This document shows, piece after piece, positions 49,325 to 60,676 of a stretch of 64,000 nt of DNA. Under the pieces are notes generated by a model. It searched no databases, had not been told where the DNA came from, and saw only the letters and a list, made by a program, of their open reading frames with translations. The position numbers and the translations under genes are program-made. This DNA comes from Planotetraspora silvatica (GTDB lineage: Bacteria > Actinomycetota > Actinomycetes > Streptosporangiales > Streptosporangiaceae): contig NZ_BOOQ01000022.1 in assembly GCF_016863315.1 (NCBI RefSeq), positions 19,417 through 83,416 of the forward strand, in the 5' to 3' direction. The stretch's first letter is position 1, and each line of letters opens with the position of its first letter.

Positions 49325-51694
49325 GTGGCTTTGAGCACTGAAACGTCGCCAGAGGTGTGGAAGGACGCCGCCGTCCCCGACGAGGACCGGGTCGAGGCAC
49401 TGATGGCCCAAATGAGCGTGGCCGAGAAGGTCGCGCAGCTGTACGGCGTCTGGGTGGGCATCAAGGACGAAGACGGCGAGATGGCCCCGCACCAGCACGA
49501 GTTCACGTCGCTGCCCGTCGGGTGGGACGAGCTGGTGAAGGACGGCATCGGCCAGCTGACCCGGCCGTTCGGCACGACGCCCGTCGGCGTCCTCACGGGG
49601 GCGACCACGCTCGCGAACGCCCAGCGTTCGATCACGGAGGCGGGACGCTGGGGCATCCCCGCGCTGGTGCACGAGGAGATCCTGACCGGCCTGGCCGCGT
49701 GGAAGGCCACCGTCTACCCGTCGCCGCTCTGCTGGGGGGCCAGCTTCGATCCGGGCCTCGTGGAGCGGATGGGGGCGCAGATCGGCGCCACCATGCGGCG
49801 CCTCGGCATCCACCAGGGGCTCGCGCCGGTCCTGGACGTCGCCCGCGACCTGCGATGGGGTCGCGTCGAGGAGACCATCGGCGAGGACCCCGTCCTCGTC
49901 GGCACGATCGGCAGCGCCTACATCCGCGGCGTTCAGTCCGCGGGCGTGGTCGCCACCCTGAAGCATTTCGTGGGCTACTCGGCGTCCAAGGCGGGCCGGA
50001 ACCTCGCCCCGGTGTCGGTGGGCCGCCGTGAGATCGCCGACGTCCTGCTGCCGCCGTTCGAGATGGCGTTGCGGGCCGGGGCCGACTCGGTGATGAACTC
50101 CTACGCCGACATCGACGGGGTGCCGGTCGCGGCCGACCCCACCCTGCTCACCGACCTGTTGCGCGACACCTACGGCTTCACCGGCACCGTCGTGGCCGAC
50201 TACTTCTCCGTCGCCTTCCTGCAGACCCTGCACAACGTGGCCGACTCGCCCGGTGACGCGGCCAGGCTCGCTCTCACGGCGGGGATCGACGTCGAACTGC
50301 CCACGGTGAACACCTTCGGCCCGCCGCTGATCGAGGCGATCGACCGCGGCGAGGTCGACATCGCCCTCATCGACCGTGCGTTGCGGCGCGTGCTCCTGCA
50401 AAAGTGCAGGCTCGGACTGCTCGACGCGGGATGGACGCCCGAGCCCTCCGTGCTCGACGAGACGGCTCCCGAGTCCGACGAGACGGGCGCCGACGCGGTG
50501 CTGGACGGCGCGGAGGAGCGGGCCCTGGCGGCCGAACTGGCCCGCCGGTCCGTCGTCCTGCTGCACAACGACGCGGGCGCGCTGCCGCTGGCCGCGGGCC
50601 TGCGACTGGCCGTGGTCGGGCCGCGCGCCGACACCGCGCAGGCCATGATGGGGTGCTACTCGTTCCCGATGCACGTCGGCGTGCACCACCCCGACGTCCC
50701 CATCGGCCTCGAGGTGCCGACCCTGGTCGAGGCGCTGCGCGCCGATCCGGCGGGTTACGACGTGCGTTACGAGCAGGGTGTCCCGGTCCTCGGCGGAGAC
50801 GACGAGGGAATCGCGGCGGCCGTCGCGGCGGCGGCCGACGCCGACGTCTGCGTGGCCGTGCTCGGCGACCAGGCGGGCCTGTTCGGGCGGGGCACCTCCG
50901 GCGAGGGCTGCGATGTGGCGAGCCTGCGCCTTCCCGGGCGGCAGGAGGAACTGCTGGAGGCCGTGCTGGCCACCGGCAAGCCGGTCGTGCTGGTGCTTCT
51001 GGTCGGCCGGCCGTACGAACTGGCCCGGCAGGCCGGCCGCCTGGCCGCCGTCATGTGCGGGTTCTTCCCCGGCGAGGAGGGCGCACGGGCCCTGGCCGAC
51101 GTGCTCTCCGGCCGGGCCGACCCGGCGGGGCGGCTCCCGGTGAGCTTCCCCGGCGACGGCGCCACCCAGCCCTCCACCTACCTGGCCTCTCCGCTGGCCC
51201 GGCGCAGCGAGGTGAGCTCGGTGGATCCCACTCCGCTGTTCCCCTTCGGGCACGGGCTGTCGTACACCCCGATCACCTGGAAGGCCGTCACCGCCGACGC
51301 GGCGGCGACGTGGCCGACCGACGGCGCCTTCGACGTGCGGGTGACGCTTCACAACGGCGCGGCCGGCCCGGTGTCGGAGGTCGTCCAGGTCTACCTGCAC
51401 GACCCGGTCGCGGAGGTCGCCCGTCCGGTGCAGTCGCTGCTGACCGCCCACCGGGTCGACCTGGAGCCGGGTGAGACGCGGGAGGTCACGATCTCCCTGC
51501 ACGCCGACCAGACCTCCTACACGGGGGCTGCCGGACGGCGGCAGGTCGATCCGGGCCAGGTCGAACTGCGGGTCGGGGCCTCGAGCGCCGACATCCGGGA
51601 GACCGTCACCGTCTCGATGACCGGGCCGCGGCGCCACGTCGGCTTCGACCGGGTCATGGAGGCGACCGTCACGTCCGCGGTCGCCAGGGGCTGA
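49325..51694 (+). CDS. glycoside hydrolase family 3 enzyme
   Basis: A 789-residue GH3 enzyme with three parts: an N-terminal TIM barrel, the alpha/beta sandwich (VVLLHNDAGALPLA, AVVGPRADTAQAMMGCYSFPMH) and a C-terminal fibronectin-like domain (VRVTLHNGAAGPVSEVVQVYLHDP, LEPGETREVTISL). The nucleophile Asp is in GFTGTVVADYFSV; KHFVGYSASKAGRN and HEEILTGL are further motifs. No signal peptide, so it acts on imported glycosides as a beta-glucosidase or beta-xylosidase. GTG start with GGAGAG upstream. It is the last gene of the plus-strand operon. Confidence 0.93.
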   Translation: MALSTETSPEVWKDAAVPDEDRVEALMAQMSVAEKVAQLYGVWVGIKDEDGEMAPHQHEFTSLPVGWDELVKDGIGQLTRPFGTTPVGVLTGATTLANAQRSITEAGRWGIPALVHEEILTGLAAWKATVYPSPLCWGASFDPGLVERMGAQIGATMRRLGIHQGLAPVLDVARDLRWGRVEETIGEDPVLVGTIGSAYIRGVQSAGVVATLKHFVGYSASKAGRNLAPVSVGRREIADVLLPPFEMALRAGADSVMNSYADIDGVPVAADPTLLTDLLRDTYGFTGTVVADYFSVAFLQTLHNVADSPGDAARLALTAGIDVELPTVNTFGPPLIEAIDRGEVDIALIDRALRRVLLQKCRLGLLDAGWTPEPSVLDETAPESDETGADAVLDGAEERALAAELARRSVVLLHNDAGALPLAAGLRLAVVGPRADTAQAMMGCYSFPMHVGVHHPDVPIGLEVPTLVEALRADPAGYDVRYEQGVPVLGGDDEGIAAAVAAAADADVCVAVLGDQAGLFGRGTSGEGCDVASLRLPGRQEELLEAVLATGKPVVLVLLVGRPYELARQAGRLAAVMCGFFPGEEGARALADVLSGRADPAGRLPVSFPGDGATQPSTYLASPLARRSEVSSVDPTPLFPFGHGLSYTPITWKAVTADAAATWPTDGAFDVRVTLHNGAAGPVSEVVQVYLHDPVAEVARPVQSLLTAHRVDLEPGETREVTISLHADQTSYTGAAGRRQVDPGQVELRVGASSADIRETVTVSMTGPRRHVGFDRVMEATVTSAVARG

Positions 51695-51703
51695 CACAGG
51701 CAC

Positions 51704-51739
51704 GGCGGGGCGGCCCGGGAGATCCCGGGCCGCCCCGCC
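51704..51739. terminator. bidirectional terminator between convergent operons
   Basis: GGCGGGGCGGCCCGGGA (51704-51720) pairs exactly with 51723-51739, a 17-bp GC stem with a tight 2-nt tip. It ends the GH3 operon and can serve the convergent minus-strand oxidoreductase gene. Confidence 0.85.
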
Positions 51740-51793
51740 GGATGTTCGACTCGCCCGGTCAGCGCGGGCTGATCCTCTGCTTGCTTCGGATGT

Positions 51794-52804
<1,011 letters not shown>

Positions 52805-52854
52805 GTCTCTTCAGGTGGAATCAGCGTGTCCAGCATGTCGTCCCGCGGGACGGG

Positions 52855-54375
52855 CTACGCGACCGGGGTGAGGACTCCGTCGACGCGGCGGACGAGGCCG
52901 GTCGCGCCGGCGGGGACGTCGCGCAGCTCGTCCGGCAGCAGCTCCTGCGGGACGTTCTGCAGGCTGATCGGGCGCAGCCAGCGGCGGATCGCCGTGGTGC
53001 CGACACTGGTGTGGAGAGCGCTGGTCGTCGCCGGGAACGGGCCGCCGTGGTGCATGCCCCAGGCCACCGCGACACCGGTCGGGAACCCGTTCCACACCAC
53101 GCGGCCCACCGTGCCGGCGAGCTGCGCGAGCAGGAGAGCCGACAGCTCGCCGTCCGCCGCGTCGGCGTGGACCGTCCCGGTGAGGGCAGGCCCGAACGAC
53201 CGCAGCAGCTCCAGCAGGTGCCCGTCGCCGGTGTACTCGACGACCACGAGGACCGGGCCGAAGCACTCCTCGGTCAGCGCGCCGGTCACCGAGCCGGCGT
53301 CGGCCCGCAGGAGCAGCGGAACGCCGGTCCAGCCGTCGCCCGTGCCCTCATGCCCGCGGGCGAGCACCTGGACGCCGTCCATGCCGAGGAGGGTCTCCGT
53401 GCCGCGCAGGTAGGCGCCGGCCGTCCGCTCGCTGAGCATGAATCCGGCGGACATCTCCCCGACCCGCTCCGCCAGTGAACGCCGGACGGTCTCGCCGTCC
53501 GGCCCCGCGGGGAGCAGCACCACGCCGGGCTTCGTGCAGAACTGCCCGACGCCGAGCGTGAAGGAGGCCGCCAGGCCCGCCGCGATGTCCTCGCCGCGCG
53601 CCGCGGCCGCCGCGGGGCACACGACGAGCGTGTTGAGCGCGCCCAGCTCGCCGTAGAAGGGGATCGGCGACGGCCGGGACGAGGCGACGTCGAACAGCGT
53701 CCGCCCGGCTCCGAGGGAGCCGGTGAAGCCGACCGCCTGGACGGCGGGGTGCCTGACCAGGTCGACGCCCGCCTGGCGGCCGAAGACCAGGTTGACCACG
53801 TCGGGGGTCACGCCCGCGGCCCGCGCGCCCTCGGCGAGCGCCTCGTGGGCGCGCATGGACGTCGCCGGGTGCGCCTCGTGCACCTTGGCGACGACCGGGC
53901 ATCCGGCGGCCAGCGCCGACGCCGTGTCGCCGCCGGGCACGGAGAACGCGAACGGGAAGTTGCTCGCGCCGAAGACCGCGACCGGCCCGAGCGGGAGCAG
54001 CATGCGGCGCAGGTCGGGACGGGGGCCCATCGGGGTGTCCCCGGCGTGGTCGATGGTGGCCTCGATGTACGCGCCGTCCTCCGCGACGTCGGCGAACAGG
54101 TCGAGCTGGTAGCAGGTCCTGGTCAGCTCGCCGTTCAGCCGCTGCTCGCCGAGGGCGGTCTCGCGGTCGGCGACGGCGACGAGATCGGCCCTGCGGTCCT
54201 CGATCGAGCGCGCCATCGAGCGCAGCAGCCGCGCACGCCCGGCGCGCCCCCGCGCGGTGAGTTCCCGCGCGGCCGCCTCGGCTCGCGCGCAGATGTCGTC
54301 GAGGTCCGCCGCCGACGTGGCGGCGTCGATCTGCTCGACGGTGCGCCCGGTACGCGGATCGATGCTGTCGATCAT
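52855..54375 (-). CDS. aldehyde dehydrogenase, 2-oxoglutarate-semialdehyde type
   Basis: A 506-residue NAD(P)-dependent aldehyde dehydrogenase. It has the features of 2,5-dioxovalerate (ketoglutarate semialdehyde) dehydrogenases: [49 protein letters not shown] and [10 protein letters not shown]. The catalytic Glu is in FYGELGALN and the nucleophile Cys in [12 protein letters not shown]. The ATG overlaps the FAH-family gene stop (ATGA). It should turn the last pathway intermediate into 2-oxoglutarate. Confidence 0.92.
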   Translation of the reverse strand: MIDSIDPRTGRTVEQIDAATSAADLDDICARAEAAARELTARGRAGRARLLRSMARSIEDRRADLVAVADRETALGEQRLNGELTRTCYQLDLFADVAEDGAYIEATIDHAGDTPMGPRPDLRRMLLPLGPVAVFGASNFPFAFSVPGGDTASALAAGCPVVAKVHEAHPATSMRAHEALAEGARAAGVTPDVVNLVFGRQAGVDLVRHPAVQAVGFTGSLGAGRTLFDVASSRPSPIPFYGELGALNTLVVCPAAAAARGEDIAAGLAASFTLGVGQFCTKPGVVLLPAGPDGETVRRSLAERVGEMSAGFMLSERTAGAYLRGTETLLGMDGVQVLARGHEGTGDGWTGVPLLLRADAGSVTGALTEECFGPVLVVVEYTGDGHLLELLRSFGPALTGTVHADAADGELSALLLAQLAGTVGRVVWNGFPTGVAVAWGMHHGGPFPATTSALHTSVGTTAIRRWLRPISLQNVPQELLPDELRDVPAGATGLVRRVDGVLTPVA

Positions 54376-55280
54376 GCCTGCCGCCCTTCTGCGATGTGTC
54401 CGTCCGCGGGGTTCACGCCGGGCGGCATGCCGCGGACGACGGTGTTGCGGAGCACGCCCACGCCGCTGATGCCGATCTCGACGGTGTCGCCGTCCGCGAG
54501 CGTGAACGGCGCCTCCGGCACGAGGCAGGTCCCGGTCGACAGGACGACCCCGTCGGGGTGGACGTCGCCGCGCATCAGGTACGCCACCAGGTCGTCCAGC
54601 CGCCGGTGCAGACGCGAGGTGCTCGTCTCACCGCTCCACTCCCGCTCGCCGTTCCTGCCGATCGTCATCTCGATCGTGAGGTCGTACGGATCCTCGATCT
54701 CCCACGCGGGAGTGATCCACGGGCCGAGGCCGCATCCGCCGAAGTAGATCTTGGCCTGGGGCAGGTAGAGCGGGTTCTCCCCCTCGATGCTGCGCGAGGA
54801 CATGTCGTTGCACACCGTGTAGCCGACGGTCTCCCCGAAGCGGTTGACCACCAGGGCCAGCTCGGGCTCGGGCACGTCGACGGCCGAGTCCTCGCGTACG
54901 GCCAGGCTGCCGCCGGGGCCGACGACCCGCCAGGGCACCGACTTGAAGAACAACTCCGGCCGTTCGGCGTCGTAGACCAGCTCGTAGATGGTCGCGGCCC
55001 GCTCGCTCTCCTCGACCCTGGCCTCACGGGACGTCTCGTACGTGACGCCCGCCGCCCACACCTCGGTCGTGCCGTCGACCGGTGCCAGGAGGTCGACCTC
55101 AGAGAGAGGCACCTGGTCGCCGAGCGGGCCTCCGGTCAGCCGGGCCCGCAGGTCGGCCAGTGGCGACGCCCAGAGTTCGGCGAGCGATCCCACTCCCCCG
55201 ACCTCGGCGACGTGGCCGTCGTCGTGCAGACCGATCCGGGGCTCCGCGGATTCCCGCGTCCGGTACCTGACGATGTTCAC
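54372..55280 (-). CDS. fumarylacetoacetate-hydrolase-family enzyme
   Basis: A 302-residue FAH-family protein. The metal ligands lie in [15 protein letters not shown] (acidic triad) and the family block is [37 protein letters not shown]. In sugar-acid clusters such enzymes dehydrate 2-keto-3-deoxy-pentonates to the semialdehyde or hydrolyse diketo-deoxy acids. The next gene is a semialdehyde dehydrogenase, which favours the dehydratase role. It follows the IlvD/Edd gene by 106 nt. Confidence 0.92.
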   Translation of the reverse strand: MNIVRYRTRESAEPRIGLHDDGHVAEVGGVGSLAELWASPLADLRARLTGGPLGDQVPLSEVDLLAPVDGTTEVWAAGVTYETSREARVEESERAATIYELVYDAERPELFFKSVPWRVVGPGGSLAVREDSAVDVPEPELALVVNRFGETVGYTVCNDMSSRSIEGENPLYLPQAKIYFGGCGLGPWITPAWEIEDPYDLTIEMTIGRNGEREWSGETSTSRLHRRLDDLVAYLMRGDVHPDGVVLSTGTCLVPEAPFTLADGDTVEIGISGVGVLRNTVVRGMPPGVNPADGHIAEGRQA

Positions 55281-55386
55281 GGTGACTCCTCGGCGCTGGA
55301 CGCCGGTTCGAAGGGGTGGAGGGGGCGGACGTGGATACGGCGAGGGCCCGGAGGACCGACCGGCGGTTCTGTGAGGTTCCCCGGCG

Positions 55387-57183
55387 TCAGTGCGAGTCGC
55401 GCGGGACTTCGCTTCCGCGGCTGCCGCGCAGGAACCCGAAGTCCACCCCGTCGTCCGCCTGCAGGACGTGCTGGCGGTAGAGCCAGCGGTATCCGCCGTC
55501 CTCCTGCGTGGCGGGGGCCTGCCACTCGGCGCGCCTCCGGTCGAGCTCCTCGTCGCTCACGTGTAGCGTCAGCCGCCTGCCCGGCACGTCGAGCTCGATG
55601 CGGTCACCGGTGCGCACCAGCGCGAGCGGGCCGCCGACCGCGGCCTCCGGCGACACGTGCAGGACGACGGTGCCGAATCCGGTGCCGCTCATTCGCCCGT
55701 CGCTGATGCGCACCATGTCGCTCACGCCGTCGCGCAGCAGCTTCGCGGGCAGCGGCACGTTGGCCACCTCGGGCATGCCCGGGTAGCCCTTCGGGCCCGC
55801 GCCCCGGATGACGAGGACGTCGTCGGGGGTGACGTCGAGGTCGTCGTCGTCGCACACCGCGTGGTAGGCCTCGGGCGAGTCGAAGACCAGCGCCCTGCCC
55901 TCGTGGTGCATCAGGGACGGCGACGCGGCCGACTGCTTGATCACCGCTCCGTTCGGGCAGAGGTTGCCGCGCAGTATCGCGGTCCCGGTGCCGGACGGCA
56001 GCAGCGGCTCGGCCAGCGGGCGGATCACCTCGGTGTTCCAGCAGACGGCGTCCGCGACGTTCTCCCCGATCGCGCGGCCGGTGACCGTGACGGCGTCCGA
56101 GTTGAGCAGACCCGCCTCGTCGAGCTCCCGCATGACCACCGGCAGGCCCCCGGCGTAGCAGAAGTCCTCCATCAGGAACCGGCCGGACGGCATGAGGTCG
56201 ACGATCGTCGGCACGTCCCTGACGAGGGTGTCGAAGTCGTCGAGGTTCAGGTCGACGCCGAGCCGTCCCGCCAGGGCGGTCAGGTGGATGATCGCGTTGG
56301 TGGACCCGCCGATGGCGGCGTTGGTCCTGATCGCGTTCTCGAAGGCCGCGCGGGTGAGGATCGTGCTCGGGCGCAGGTCCTGCTCGACCATGTCCACGAT
56401 CCGCCGTCCGGCCTGCTGCGCGACCTCCATCCGGCGCATGTCCACGGCGGGCCAGGTCGCCGAGCCGGGAAGCTGCATGCCGAGGGCCTCGGCCATGCAG
56501 GCCATCGTCGAGGCAGTGCCCATCGTCATGCAGTGCCCGTTCGACCGGGCCATGCAGCCCTCGGCGGCGTAGCCCTCCTCCACGGTCATCCGGCCGGCCT
56601 TGATCTCCGCCTCGAACTTCCACACGTGCGTGCCCGAGCCGACGTCACGGCCCTGAAACTTGCCGTTGAGCATCGGGCCGCCGGTCACCATCGCGGCCGG
56701 GAGGTCGACGCTGGCCGCGCCCATCAGCAGGCCGGGTGTGGTCTTGTCGCAGCCGGACAGCAGCACCACGCCGTCGAGCGGGTTGGCCCGGATGAGCTCC
56801 TCCGCCTCCATGGCGAGCAGGTTGCGGTAGAGCATCGCCGTCGGGCGCATCAGCGTCTCGCCGGTCGCGAGCACGGGGAACTCCAACGGGAAGCCGCCGG
56901 CCTGCCAGACGCCGCGTTTCACCGCCTCCGCCACCCGGTGCAGGTGCGAGTTGCAGGGCGCGAGCTCGGACCAGGTGGTCGCGATGCCGATGACCGGGCG
57001 GCCGTCGAACACCTCCGGCCCGAATCCCTGGTTGCGCATCCAGGACCGGTACAGCATGCCTGACCGGCCCTCGGCGCCGAACCAGTGCGCGCTCCGCCTC
57101 GTACGGCCGCCGCCGTGCTGCGGGTCGCCCGCCGCGTTGCCAGCGTTGCCAGTGTTGCCAGTGCTGCCAGTGCTGTCCGACAT
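55387..57183 (-). CDS. IlvD/Edd-family sugar-acid dehydratase
   Basis: About 598 residues of the Fe-S dehydratase family that removes water from aldonates to give 2-keto-3-deoxy acids. The cluster cysteines lie in [27 protein letters not shown] and [29 protein letters not shown] and [30 protein letters not shown] are further family blocks. It is nearer to arabinonate/xylonate dehydratases than to the biosynthetic IlvD. The start is ATG 57183 (57195 also possible). The first 25 residues are a (S/N)-(T/A)-G repeat made by 9-bp repeats. SDR and this gene nearly touch. Confidence 0.92.
   Translation of the reverse strand: MSDSTGSTGNTGNAGNAAGDPQHGGGRTRRSAHWFGAEGRSGMLYRSWMRNQGFGPEVFDGRPVIGIATTWSELAPCNSHLHRVAEAVKRGVWQAGGFPLEFPVLATGETLMRPTAMLYRNLLAMEAEELIRANPLDGVVLLSGCDKTTPGLLMGAASVDLPAAMVTGGPMLNGKFQGRDVGSGTHVWKFEAEIKAGRMTVEEGYAAEGCMARSNGHCMTMGTASTMACMAEALGMQLPGSATWPAVDMRRMEVAQQAGRRIVDMVEQDLRPSTILTRAAFENAIRTNAAIGGSTNAIIHLTALAGRLGVDLNLDDFDTLVRDVPTIVDLMPSGRFLMEDFCYAGGLPVVMRELDEAGLLNSDAVTVTGRAIGENVADAVCWNTEVIRPLAEPLLPSGTGTAILRGNLCPNGAVIKQSAASPSLMHHEGRALVFDSPEAYHAVCDDDDLDVTPDDVLVIRGAGPKGYPGMPEVANVPLPAKLLRDGVSDMVRISDGRMSGTGFGTVVLHVSPEAAVGGPLALVRTGDRIELDVPGRRLTLHVSDEELDRRRAEWQAPATQEDGGYRWLYRQHVLQADDGVDFGFLRGSRGSEVPRDSH
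57136..57180 (-). repeat. 9-bp tandem repeat at the start of the dehydratase gene
   Basis: GTTGCCAGC, GTTGCCAGT, GTTGCCAGT, GCTGCCAGT and a decayed GCTGTCCGA are head to tail. The unit keeps frame and encodes Ser/Asn-Thr/Ala-Gly tripeptides in the N-terminal tail, so copy number can change without breaking the gene. Confidence 0.85.
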
Positions 57184-57185
57184 GT

Positions 57186-57986
57186 TCACATCCATCCCCC
57201 GTCGACGATCCACTTCTGGCCGGTGCACATGGCGCTGTCGTCGGCCGCGAGCCACAACACCATCCGTGCGACGTCGGCCGGCATGATGTTGTCCTTCAAT
57301 GACTGGACCTGGTCGAGTTTCGCCAGCGTCTCGGGCGTGACCAGTTGCGCGAGTTGCCGTTCGGTGAAGACCCAGCCCGGTATGAGGCAGTTGACGCGGA
57401 TCCGGTCAGGCCCGAGTTCACGGGCCAGCGTCCGGGTCAGGCCCTCGATGCCGGCCTTGGACGTCACGTACGCCGGCAGGCCCACGAAGTCGGCGTGCGC
57501 GCTGATCGAGCCCAGGTTGATGACCGACCCGCCGCCGAGCGCGCGCATGCCGGGGACGACCGCCTGGATCGCGAAGAAGTGGTGCTTCAGGTTGACCGCG
57601 ATCGCGTTGTCCCAGTAGGCCTCGTCGACCACCGCGCTGTCGTGGCGCTCGTCGTTGGCCGCGTTGTTGACGAGGATCGAGATCGGCCCGAGCCTGTCCC
57701 CCACCTCCGCGACGGCCGCCTGCACCTGGCCGACGTCGCGGACGTCGGCCTCGACGAACAACGGCTCAGGACAGTCCGTACGGCTCAGCCGTTCGAGCAG
57801 GCGCTCGGCTCCGGCGACGTCGATGTCGGCGAAGCCGACCCGTACGCCCTGTGCGGCGAGCGCGGAGACGAACTCCGACCCCAGGCCGGTCGAGCCGCCG
57901 CTGACGAAGGCGACCCGGTCGCGGAGGCTCGGATAGGTTGCGTAGCGAAGCTCGTCCGCCTCGGCGGCGTTGTGCGTGATGGTCAC
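57186..57986 (-). CDS. short-chain dehydrogenase (sugar dehydrogenase-like)
   Basis: A 266-residue classical SDR. NAD-binding motif is VAFVSGGSTGLGSEFVSALAAQGVRVG, then ILVNNAAND, the catalytic Ser in LGSISAHADF, Tyr and Lys in AYVTSKAGIEGLTRTLARELGPDRIRVNCLIPGWV, and TGQKWIVDGGW at the end. GTG start 57986 overlaps the alcohol dehydrogenase stop (GTGA). Related enzymes oxidise L-arabinose, L-fucose or 2-keto-3-deoxy acids, so it may act at the first or a later oxidation. Confidence 0.93.
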   Translation of the reverse strand: MTITHNAAEADELRYATYPSLRDRVAFVSGGSTGLGSEFVSALAAQGVRVGFADIDVAGAERLLERLSRTDCPEPLFVEADVRDVGQVQAAVAEVGDRLGPISILVNNAANDERHDSAVVDEAYWDNAIAVNLKHHFFAIQAVVPGMRALGGGSVINLGSISAHADFVGLPAYVTSKAGIEGLTRTLARELGPDRIRVNCLIPGWVFTERQLAQLVTPETLAKLDQVQSLKDNIMPADVARMVLWLAADDSAMCTGQKWIVDGGWM

Positions 57987-59098
57987 TGCGACTCCCACGG
58001 GAGAACCACGCCCCGGCCGACCGAACCGTCGGCCAGGTCGGCGAAGGCCTCGTTGATGCGGTCGAGCGGGTACCGCCGGCCGACGAGCGCGTCGAGCGGC
58101 AGCCGGCCGGCCAGGTAGAGATCGAACAGCCGGGGCAGGTCCACGAGCGGGTTGGCCGAGCCGTACAGGCTGCCGACCACACGCTTCTCCCGCTGTACCA
58201 GCACGTTGAGCGGAACGTCGAACGTCGTGCCGACCGCGCCGAGGCCGACCGCCACGAGCGTCCCTCCGGGGCGGAGCACCTCGATGGCCGTCTCCAGCGT
58301 GGCGGGGCGGCCGATCGCCTCGATCGCCCACTCCATGCCACCGGGCCGGATCGCACGGAGTGCCTCCGCCGTGTCCTCGCGGGAGGCGTCCACGGTGTGC
58401 GTGGCGCCCAGCCGCGCCGCCATCTCGAGGCGTTCGGGGACGACGTCGACGACGACGACGGGGTTCGCCCCGGCCAGCACCGCGCCGAGCACGCTCGACA
58501 ATCCGACGCCGCCCGCGCCGAAGATCACAATGCCGTCGCCGGCGCAGCGGCCGATGGCGTTGAGCACGGCGCCGACGCCGGTGATGACCGCGCAGCCCGC
58601 GATCGCCGCGATCTCGGCCGGCACCTCGTCGGGCACCGGCACCACGGCGCGCTCGGAGACGACGCAGTATTCGGCGAAGCAGGAGACACCCAGCAGGTGA
58701 TGGACCTTCGTGCCGCCGGTGCTCAGCCGGCTGGTCCCGTCGAGCAGGCCGCCCGAGCTCGACTGGATGCCGGCCGCCTCGCACAGGGCGGGCCGTCCGA
58801 CCAGACAGTAGCGGCACTGGCCGCAGCGGGGCCGCCACATGAGGCAGACCCTGTCTCCCGGGGAGAACCGGGTGACGCCCGGTCCCACGGCCTCGATCAC
58901 GCCGGCCCCCTCGTGCCCGGGGACGACCGGGAGCGGGCACCGCAGGTCTCCGGCGAGATAGTGCTGGTCGCTGTGGCACACGCCGGCCGCCTCGACTCTG
59001 ACGAGGACCTCACCCGAGTGCGGCTCATCGAGCTCCAGCTCGCCGATTTCAAGAGGACTTCCGAAGTTCTGCAGCAGCGCGGCTCTCATCTGACCCAT
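57983..59098 (-). CDS. zinc-dependent alcohol dehydrogenase
   Basis: A 371-residue medium-chain dehydrogenase of the class III (AdhC) type. Catalytic zinc ligands are in GVCHSDQHYL and GHEGAGVIEAVG, the structural zinc cysteines in WRPRCGQCRYCLVGRPALCE, and the NAD fold is GIVIFGAGGVGLSSVLGAVLAGANPVVVVDV. First gene of the minus-strand catabolic operon (ADH, SDR, dehydratase, FAH, aldehyde dehydrogenase, Gfo/Idh/MocA). An operator-like palindrome lies 118 nt upstream. Substrate unknown, probably a sugar or sugar alcohol. Confidence 0.93.
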   Translation of the reverse strand: MGQMRAALLQNFGSPLEIGELELDEPHSGEVLVRVEAAGVCHSDQHYLAGDLRCPLPVVPGHEGAGVIEAVGPGVTRFSPGDRVCLMWRPRCGQCRYCLVGRPALCEAAGIQSSSGGLLDGTSRLSTGGTKVHHLLGVSCFAEYCVVSERAVVPVPDEVPAEIAAIAGCAVITGVGAVLNAIGRCAGDGIVIFGAGGVGLSSVLGAVLAGANPVVVVDVVPERLEMAARLGATHTVDASREDTAEALRAIRPGGMEWAIEAIGRPATLETAIEVLRPGGTLVAVGLGAVGTTFDVPLNVLVQREKRVVGSLYGSANPLVDLPRLFDLYLAGRLPLDALVGRRYPLDRINEAFADLADGSVGRGVVLPWESQ

Positions 59099-59571
59099 CC
59101 GTCCCCGACCGCCTTCGCCGCGGCCGTCGTACCAGGCTCTGGCGCTCGGCCGGCTCGCTCAGGCCCTGAACTCGATCGCTGCCACGCTAGGTGTTACGAA
59201 CAGATGTCGTCAACAGTTTCGGAAACATTCGTGATCCCTGGCGCGGCCGACCACGTCGGCGTGCGGGCTTTCGAGCGATCGCTACACTCCTGTGCACTCA
59301 GTGCAGCGTGCGACGATTGCGCGTTTCACCTGCGAATATATTCGGGCAACGTACCTCTCCAGCAGCGGCGTCGAGGAGGTTCGCGTACGCCAGAACGCTC
59401 CGAAACTTGCCGAACGTGATCGCAACTATCGAAGGACCGGGGGCGGGTTCGCGTCCCCGAACACCCCGCGGTGACACCATCTGAACTGCACCCGCCGGAC
59501 AGCACCCGACGGACTGTGAACGCCGGACTGTGAGCGCCGGCGATGGCGGCCGGACGTCGACGAGGAGCCCG
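59099..59571. other. 473-nt divergent gap
   Basis: No recognisable gene lies here. The left end holds the operator-like site at 59216-59226. A frame from about 59300 to 59474 is open (MHSVQRATIARFTCEYIRAT) but no family is recognised. A second weak site CGAAACTTGCCG lies near 59401. Confidence 0.5.
59216..59226. promoter_or_regulatory. LacI-type operator E (catabolic operon)
   Basis: GTTTCGGAAAC is a perfect 5+1+5 dyad. It equals the second overlapping dyad of operator A (GTTTCGGAAAG) but is a shifted form of the main CGAAAGTTTCG motif, so the assignment is weaker. It lies 118 nt upstream of the alcohol dehydrogenase gene. Confidence 0.5.
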
Positions 59572-60519
59572 ATGAGCCTGAAGATCCTGCTTCCGACCAC
59601 CATCCCGCTGGCTCCGCGCCTGCCCGGCGACGTCACCGTCGTCTCCTACGATCCACACGAACCGATTCCGGAACATGCCGCGGACGCCGATGCTCTCGTC
59701 ACCTGGGGCAATCCCGACGGCATGCTCCGGGACGCCGCCCGGAGGCTCGGCTCGCTGCGCTGGGTGCAGACCCTGGCGGCCGGGCCGGACCAGGTGCTGG
59801 CGGCCGGGTTCGCGCCGGATGTCGTCATCACCTCCGGCCGCTCACTGCACGACGGGCCCGTCGCCGAGCACGCGCTGGCCCTCGTGCTGGCGGCGGCGCG
59901 GCGGCTGCATCGGCTGACGCGGGCGCAGATCGGCCACCGCTGGGCGGGAGACCTCGGCGGCATCCAGCCGATCACCACGGGCGGGACCTTCCGCACGCTG
60001 CGCGACGCCCGCGTGCTGATCTGGGGCTTCGGCTCGATCGCCGGTGTGCTCGCGCCGCTGCTCACGGCTCTCGGCGCCCACGTCACCGGAGTCGCGCGCA
60101 CCGCCGGCGAACGCGGCGGCCATCCGGTGATCAGCGTGGAGGGGCTGCCCGGCGAACTCCCCGCCACCGACGTGCTGATCATGATCCTGCCGTCCACGGA
60201 CGTCACCCACCACGCCCTGGACGCCGCGCGGATCGCCCTCCTGCCACCGCACGCGTGGCTGGTCAACGTCGGGCGCGGCTCCACCGTGGACACCTCCGCC
60301 CTGCTCGACGCCGTCCGGGCCGGACGGCTCGGCGGCGCGGCGCTCGACGTGTTCGAGAGCGAGCCGCTCCCCGCCGACTCCCCCCTGTGGGACGAACCCG
60401 ATGTGATCATCAGTCCGCACGCCGCAGGCGGACGGCCGCTGGGCGCCGACGTCCTCATCGCCGAGAACGTGCGCGCCCTGATGGACGGCACTCCCCTGCG
60501 CAACGTCGTCGGCCGCTGA
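59572..60519 (+). CDS. D-isomer-specific 2-hydroxyacid dehydrogenase-family protein
   Basis: About 315 residues of the NAD-binding 2-hydroxyacid dehydrogenase family. NAD motif VLIWGFGSIAGVLAPLLTALGAHVTGVAR and the cofactor/active-site block LVNVGRGSTVDTSALLDAVRAGRLGGAALDVFESEPLPADSPLWDEPDVIISPHAAGG with the His. The usual catalytic Arg lies in VNVGRG. GAGGAG lies 8 nt before the ATG. It diverges from the catabolic operon and may reduce a keto acid from it. Confidence 0.92.
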   Translation: MSLKILLPTTIPLAPRLPGDVTVVSYDPHEPIPEHAADADALVTWGNPDGMLRDAARRLGSLRWVQTLAAGPDQVLAAGFAPDVVITSGRSLHDGPVAEHALALVLAAARRLHRLTRAQIGHRWAGDLGGIQPITTGGTFRTLRDARVLIWGFGSIAGVLAPLLTALGAHVTGVARTAGERGGHPVISVEGLPGELPATDVLIMILPSTDVTHHALDAARIALLPPHAWLVNVGRGSTVDTSALLDAVRAGRLGGAALDVFESEPLPADSPLWDEPDVIISPHAAGGRPLGADVLIAENVRALMDGTPLRNVVGR

Positions 60520-60676
60520 CACCTGAGGACGCTGACATCGCGCCTGGCCGCCTCGGCCCGGAGCTCCGCCACCCGACAACTTTGAGCGGACGAATCACCC
60601 GCATAGGAGGAATCTGCAAAGATTCCGATCAAGCCGTACAAGCGGCCTTAAAGATCGTAAACATTGGAGATACCCC

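Noticed and set aside
49121..51703. 860-residue open frame on the minus strand across the GH3 gene
   Set aside because: It is the antisense shadow of the GH3 gene; it is Arg/Gly/His/Asp-rich and has no family features.
59292..59474. 60-residue frame in the divergent gap (MHSVQRATIARFTCEYIRAT)
   Set aside because: No family resemblance or ribosome site; kept only as a note.
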